A stretch of DNA of 8,578 nt from DATJBC01 sp035515515. Its GTDB lineage: Bacteria > Actinomycetota > Acidimicrobiia > Acidimicrobiales > UBA8190. The position numbers and the translations under genes were made by a program. The stretch spans positions 1 to 8,578 of the forward strand of contig DATJBC010000334.1 of assembly GCA_035515515.1 (NCBI GenBank). The letters are read 5' to 3'. The notes beneath the pieces are model-generated. The model was not told the origin of the DNA. It did not search any database and was given only the letters and a program-made list of their open reading frames with translations. Of this stretch, positions 6,833 through 8,578 are shown piece by piece; the stretch's first letter is position 1; every line of letters begins with the position of its first letter.

Positions 6833-7284
6833 TCGTCGTGGGCTCCGACGTCCCCGGGGCGGGCGGCACGCCGGGCGGGCTGCTCACCGAGCTCGACCAC
6901 GTGGGCATCGCCGTGCGCGACCTCGACGCCGCCGTCGACTACTACGCGAGCGCCTTCGGGGCCACGGTGGCCCATCGCGAGGTGATCGAGTCCGACGGCG
7001 TGGAGGAGGCGCTCATCGCCGTGGCCGACTCCTACATCCAGCTCCTGTCGCCCCGCCGTGAGGACTCGCCGGTGGCCAAGTTCCTCGAGCGCCACGGCGA
7101 GGGCCTCCACCACGTGGGCTACCGGGTGGACGACTGCGCGGCGGCGGTGGCCGCCGTGCGGGCCGCGGGCGGGAGGCTCATCGACGAGGAGCCCCGGCCC
7201 GGCTCGCGCGGCACGACGGTGGCCTTCGTGCACCCCAAGGGCGCCTTCGGCACCCTGGTCGAGCTGGTTCAAGAGCCGTCCTGA
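6829..7284 (+). CDS. mce: Methylmalonyl-CoA / ethylmalonyl-CoA epimerase
   Basis: This small metalloenzyme of the VOC (glyoxalase/bleomycin resistance) fold interconverts the 2S and 2R forms of methylmalonyl-CoA and, in the ethylmalonyl-CoA pathway, ethylmalonyl-CoA. The 151-residue product has two beta-alpha-beta-beta-beta modules. The first starts TELDHVGIAVRDLDAAVDYY and the second GEGLHHVGYRVDDCAAAVAAV. The expected metal ligands are visible: His24, Gln71 (SYIQLLSP), His95 and Glu145 (GTLVELVQ). HPKGAFGTLVEL is a typical epimerase ending. The first 16-20 residues (VGSDVPGAGGTPGG) look like an unstructured extension, so a later start is conceivable. However, GTG at 6829 has a well-placed GGAGG and overlaps the ccr stop as GTGA. 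Coupling to ccr suggests that ethylmalonyl-CoA is a main physiological substrate (inference). Confidence 0.93.
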   Translation: MIVVGSDVPGAGGTPGGLLTELDHVGIAVRDLDAAVDYYASAFGATVAHREVIESDGVEEALIAVADSYIQLLSPRREDSPVAKFLERHGEGLHHVGYRVDDCAAAVAAVRAAGGRLIDEEPRPGSRGTTVAFVHPKGAFGTLVELVQEPS

Positions 7285-7297
7285 GCCCACGGCCCCC

Positions 7298-7323
7298 GCG
7301 GCCCGGTCGGACCCCCGGGCCGC
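7298..7323 (+). terminator. Strong hairpin after the epimerase, candidate terminator
   Basis: A perfect 9 bp GC stem (GCGGCCCGG at 7298-7306, CCGGGCCGC at 7315-7323) with an 8-base loop starts 13 bases past the epimerase stop, between two convergent genes. It has no T-tract, so it would be a U-less terminator of the kind proposed for high-GC bacteria. Such repeats also arise by chance in this composition. Confidence 0.45.
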
Positions 7324-7502
7324 CGGGAGGCGCACGGGGCGGGCGGTGGGCACGGGGGGAGGTGCGTGCGGCCACCCGGCGTGCGGGGTGGCCGGCCACC
7401 CAGGGGGCTCGCCGGCGCCCGACGCCACGGTGACGGTGGCGCTCTTCTTGGCCTCGGGCTGCGCCTCGGCCCCGGTCCGCCCCGGGCGCGGGCGGCGCCC
7501 CG

Positions 7503-8578
7503 CTAGTGGAAGCGGACGACGGTCCCCGGGTTGGCGGTGGCCCCCCACAGGCCGCCGCTCGGGTCCAGCACGAGCTGGCGGATCACGCCCGGGAGCGTGA
7601 CCGCCCCGCCCACCTGCCGCCCGGTGCCGGGGTCGATGGCCACCACGACGCCCTGCTGGCCGTTGGCCACCCACAGGCGGTCCTGCCAGACCGCCACCAT
7701 CTCGGGGTCGGCGGGCGCGCCGGCGGCGCCCGCCACCCGGTAGGTGGCCGTCACCCGCACGGTGGCCGGGTCGACGCGCGACACCGTCCCCGACTGCACG
7801 TTGGCCACCCACACCGCCCCGTCGCCGCCGCCCACGCCGATGGGTCCCTGGCCGACCCGCACGGTCCGCCACCGCAGCGAGTCCCCCACGGGCCGCGGGT
7901 CGATGCGCGTCATGGTGTCGGTCTGGCCGCTCACCCACACCCCGCCGGGCCCCACGGTGATGCGCACGGCGCCGTCGGGCAGGGCCACCGACGCCTCGAG
8001 ATCGCCGGTCCTGGGGTCGAGGAGGCTGACGGTCCCCGCCAAGAGGCTCGCCACCCAGATCCCCCCGTCACCGGCGGCCAGCGACACCGGGTCCTGGGGC
8101 ACGGGGAGGGGCCCGCCCACCACCTTCCGGGTGACCGGGTTGATGCGCCACACCTCGCTGCCCGCGCCGTCGGCCACCCACACCCGCCCGAAGCCCGACA
8201 CGATCGAGATGGGCCGTCCCCCCACGGCGATGGGCCGCCCCAGGGCCGCCCCGGTGGCGGGGTTGAAGTGCCGCACGGTGCCGTCGCCGTCGTCGGCCAG
8301 CCAGCCGCCGGTGCGATCGAAGGTAATCGAGGCCGCCTGCGACCGGGCCACCACGGCCACCGACGCCGGCGGGGTCGAGCTCGAGGGGCCCGGCGGGGTG
8401 AGGAACCCCGTCACCAGGGTGGCCCCCTCGAACAGGGCGACGGTGGCGCTCACCGCCAGGGCGACGGTGATGGGCGGCAGGCTGCGCCGCCGGCGGCCGG
8501 GGCCGGCCAGGCCCGACCGGCGGACCTCCGAACGCGACCGCTCGCGTTGGCGGCGGGGGGCGGTGCGCCGCTCGGGGG
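7503..8578 (-). CDS. Membrane-anchored seven-bladed beta-propeller protein, C-terminal part (5' end outside window)
   Basis: The frame is open from the right edge to TAG at 7503-7505, so the N-terminus is missing. In order, the visible part has a strongly basic, probably cytoplasmic segment (8484-8578, many Arg, ending GRRRRS). A single hydrophobic helix follows (about 8400-8480, PPITVALAVSATVALF then GATLVTGFL). After a short Pro/Ser spacer come seven repeats of about 40 residues to the end. Each repeat has the pattern hydrophobic-x-Trp-Val-Ala ... Gly-Thr-Val-x-Arg-hydrophobic-Asp-Pro-x-Thr-Gly, for example GIWVASLLAGTVSLLDPRTG. Repeats of this kind are found in YncE/Vgb/NHL-like propellers, and seven closes a ring. 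The propeller should face outside the cytoplasm, as a ligand-sensing or protein-binding platform. Basic segment, helix, then outer propeller is the layout of several actinobacterial receptor Ser/Thr kinases (PknD type) and of some regulator-sensor fusions. The missing N-terminal domain decides which. A GTG at 8453 lies inside the helix and is not the start. Confidence 0.85.
   Translation of the reverse strand, partial: PERRTAPRRQRERSRSEVRRSGLAGPGRRRRSLPPITVALAVSATVALFEGATLVTGFLTPPGPSSSTPPASVAVVARSQAASITFDRTGGWLADDGDGTVRHFNPATGAALGRPIAVGGRPISIVSGFGRVWVADGAGSEVWRINPVTRKVVGGPLPVPQDPVSLAAGDGGIWVASLLAGTVSLLDPRTGDLEASVALPDGAVRITVGPGGVWVSGQTDTMTRIDPRPVGDSLRWRTVRVGQGPIGVGGGDGAVWVANVQSGTVSRVDPATVRVTATYRVAGAAGAPADPEMVAVWQDRLWVANGQQGVVVAIDPGTGRQVGGAVTLPGVIRQLVLDPSGGLWGATANPGTVVRFH

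Noticed and set aside
7431..7475. Plus-strand lipoprotein signal (VTVALFLASGC)
   Set aside because: The open frame downstream quickly becomes Arg/Pro-rich and runs antisense into the propeller gene. No ribosome site is visible. Probably chance.
8451..8453. GTG as the start of the propeller protein
   Set aside because: It falls in the middle of a hydrophobic helix. The frame continues open with a basic juxtamembrane segment to the window edge.

Overview
The window is very GC-rich chromosomal DNA (roughly three quarters G+C by eye), with heavy GC3 bias, GTG as well as ATG starts, and RecR, DnaX and crotonyl-CoA carboxylase/reductase proteins of actinobacterial type. It most likely comes from a high-GC actinomycete. 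Acidimicrobiia or a neighbouring class is my guess, but no marker here proves the class. No rRNA, tRNA, CRISPR, insertion sequence or phage gene is visible.

Layout, left to right. (1) 1-1490, plus strand: the 3' end of dnaX (clamp-loader tau/gamma subunit), followed after 3 bp by recR. The ybaB/ebfC gene that often sits between them is absent. (2) 1491-4026, minus strand: a DNA methyltransferase gene (SPPY-type, beta-class motif order, with an extra C-terminal domain), overlapped by a gene for a protein of unknown function with a possible PD-(D/E)xK-like nuclease core. I read the two as a candidate restriction-modification cassette. Its last stop codon abuts the recR stop. (3) 4123-5307, minus strand: a biosynthetic-type acetyl-CoA acetyltransferase (thiolase). 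(4) 5492-7284, plus strand and divergent from the thiolase: crotonyl-CoA carboxylase/reductase (ccr), overlapping by 4 bp a methylmalonyl/ethylmalonyl-CoA epimerase. (5) 7503 to the right edge, minus strand: the C-terminal part of a membrane-anchored protein with a seven-repeat beta-propeller. Its N-terminus lies outside the window.

The thiolase, Ccr and epimerase fit one metabolic theme. Thiolase makes acetoacetyl-CoA. After reduction and dehydration by enzymes not encoded here, Ccr reductively carboxylates crotonyl-CoA to ethylmalonyl-CoA, and the epimerase sets the stereochemistry for a B12 mutase. This is the ethylmalonyl-CoA route for acetate assimilation or supply of C4/C5 acyl-CoA units. 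The thiolase and ccr share a 184 bp divergent promoter region.

The least ordinary part is the methyltransferase plus putative nuclease pair between recombination and carbon-metabolism genes. The two longest gene-free stretches are 184 bp (5308-5491) and 218 bp (7285-7502). Both are described in the features or findings.
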